Source of the DNA: an uncultured Gemmatimonadota bacterium
Lineage (GTDB): Bacteria; Gemmatimonadota; Gemmatimonadetes; Gemmatimonadales; Gemmatimonadaceae
Assembly: GCA_946480295.1 (NCBI GenBank)
Contig: CAMLIT010000083.1
Span: 1 to 20,347, forward strand
Length of the DNA stretch: 20,347 nt
Reading direction: 5' to 3'
Positions 19,641-20,347 of the stretch are shown piece after piece (position 1 is the stretch's first letter; each line of letters starts with the position of its first letter). The translations under genes were made by a program, and so were the position numbers. The notes under the pieces are model-generated. The model ran no database searches and was not told the DNA's origin. It was given only the letters and a program-made list of their open reading frames with translations.

Positions 19641-20347
19641 TCAGGCCCTCACGGAAGGTCCAGGCTCGTGACTGGGCATGAACCAGCCCACGATGGTCAC
19701 GAAGAGCGCGATCGCCCCGACGATGCCGAGCCAGAGCAGTCCCGTCAGCAGCCCGTAGCAGAGCACGAGCACCGACAGCGCCAGGAAGAAGGGCCAGACG
19801 GTGTCCTCCGGCATGCGCAGGACCTCGTTCGGCTCGGCGTCCAGCGGCGTGGTGCCGAAGGTGTCGCGCCCGTGGTCGAGCATCGGGCCGTCGAGCACGG
19901 TGCGCCCGGTGCCCTCCGGCATCCGGTCCTCCCATAGGGGATGGCGGCTGCCGACGATCGGGATGCGGGCGAAGTTGTACGGCGGCGGCGGCGAGGGCAT
20001 GGCCCACTCCAGCGTCGGCGCGTCCCACGGGTTGGGGCCGGCCTCCTCGCCGAACGCGAGGCTCCAGAAGAAGTTGACGATGAAGACGACGATGCCTAAC
20101 GCGAAGACGAAGGCGCCGATCGTCACCCACATGTTCTGCCACCCCCAGCCGAGCCCCGACGCGTACGTGTAGATGCGCCGCGGCATCCCGAGCAGCCCCA
20201 GCGTGTGCATGGGAAAGAAGCCGACGCCGAAGCCGAGGAACATCAGCCAGAAGTTCAGCTTCCCCAATCCCTCGTTCAGCAGGCGGCCCGTCATCTTCGG
20301 CAGCCAGTAGTAGAAGCCGGCCATCACGGCGAAGACGTTGATGCCGA
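19641..20347 (-). CDS. ctaD: Cytochrome c oxidase subunit I, carboxyl part (5' end beyond window)
   Basis: The frame is open to the window edge, leaving 234 residues. GFYYWLPKMTGR, FWLMFLGFGVGFFPMHTLGLLGMPRRIYTY and W-Q-N-M-W-V-T-I-GAFVFALGIVVFIVNF match the last helices of haem-copper oxidase subunit I. The haem and copper ligands are outside the window, so their presence cannot be checked. After the twelfth helix come a polar Pro-rich loop (TLEWAMPSPPPPYNFARIP, typical) and an extra tail. This tail has about two more hydrophobic segments (VWPFFLALSVLVLCYGLLTGLLWLGIVGAIALFVTIVGWFM), as known in the extended subunit I of caa3-type oxidases. It is translated just before subunit III (3-bp gap). 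Confidence 0.94.
   Translation of the reverse strand, partial: GINVFAVMAGFYYWLPKMTGRLLNEGLGKLNFWLMFLGFGVGFFPMHTLGLLGMPRRIYTYASGLGWGWQNMWVTIGAFVFALGIVVFIVNFFWSLAFGEEAGPNPWDAPTLEWAMPSPPPPYNFARIPIVGSRHPLWEDRMPEGTGRTVLDGPMLDHGRDTFGTTPLDAEPNEVLRMPEDTVWPFFLALSVLVLCYGLLTGLLWLGIVGAIALFVTIVGWFMPSHEPGPSVRA

Overview
The window is a very GC-rich stretch of bacterial chromosome with strong G/C bias at third codon positions. Several traits suggest Gemmatimonadota or a close relative: a periplasmic carboxypeptidase-regulatory/TonB-plug protein, many lipoproteins and secreted proteins, an M1 peptidase of the GMEYP type, a DUF4382 lipoprotein, and a cytochrome oxidase operon with a lipoprotein cytochrome c. 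That placement is inference; there is no rRNA or marker gene here to confirm it. I see no phage, insertion sequence, CRISPR array or tRNA.

Layout. 1-708 (-) is the amino-terminal part of a Rossmann/DUF2520 protein. It is divergent from a secreted protein with a TonB plug but no barrel (862-2367), which is followed by an eight-ligand zinc-finger protein (2384-2614). Then come a small hydrophilic protein (-), a YbjQ/UPF0145 protein (+) whose end overlaps a PLP-dependent threonine/serine dehydratase (-), a small membrane protein and a Ycf48/BNR-type propeller protein. An AP2-like DNA-binding protein with a lysine/alanine tail (5882-6160) ends at a very strong hairpin terminator. A 300-bp non-coding stretch with several hairpins separates it from a DUF4382 lipoprotein (-). 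An O-antigen ligase/Wzy-type gene with coupled small membrane genes follows (9310 down to 7326, -).

From 9427 to 12915 (+) lie a Tat-exported DUF411 metal-binding protein, a coupled Rv2525c-like glycoside-hydrolase-fold lipoprotein, and a secreted M1 metallopeptidase. A 183-bp gap with a 7-bp microsatellite nested inside inverted repeats leads to polyphosphate kinase 1 (13099-15912). This kinase has an unusual amino-terminal extension of about 245 residues that resembles a degenerate CYTH/triphosphate-tunnel domain. It runs tail-to-tail into an operon (-) of a DUF4956 membrane protein and a CotH-like secreted protein. In other bacteria, DUF4956 and CotH genes commonly sit beside VTC-type (CYTH-superfamily) polyphosphate polymerases. 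The locus 13099-18064 is therefore the best candidate for a new arrangement: a polyphosphate module in which a CYTH-like domain is fused to PPK1 instead of being a separate VTC protein.

The right end (20347 down to 18159, -) is a cytochrome c oxidase operon: subunit I (cut by the window edge), short-form subunit III, a small membrane protein, and a lipoprotein cytochrome c. It is closed by a 15-bp-stem terminator directly after the last stop codon.
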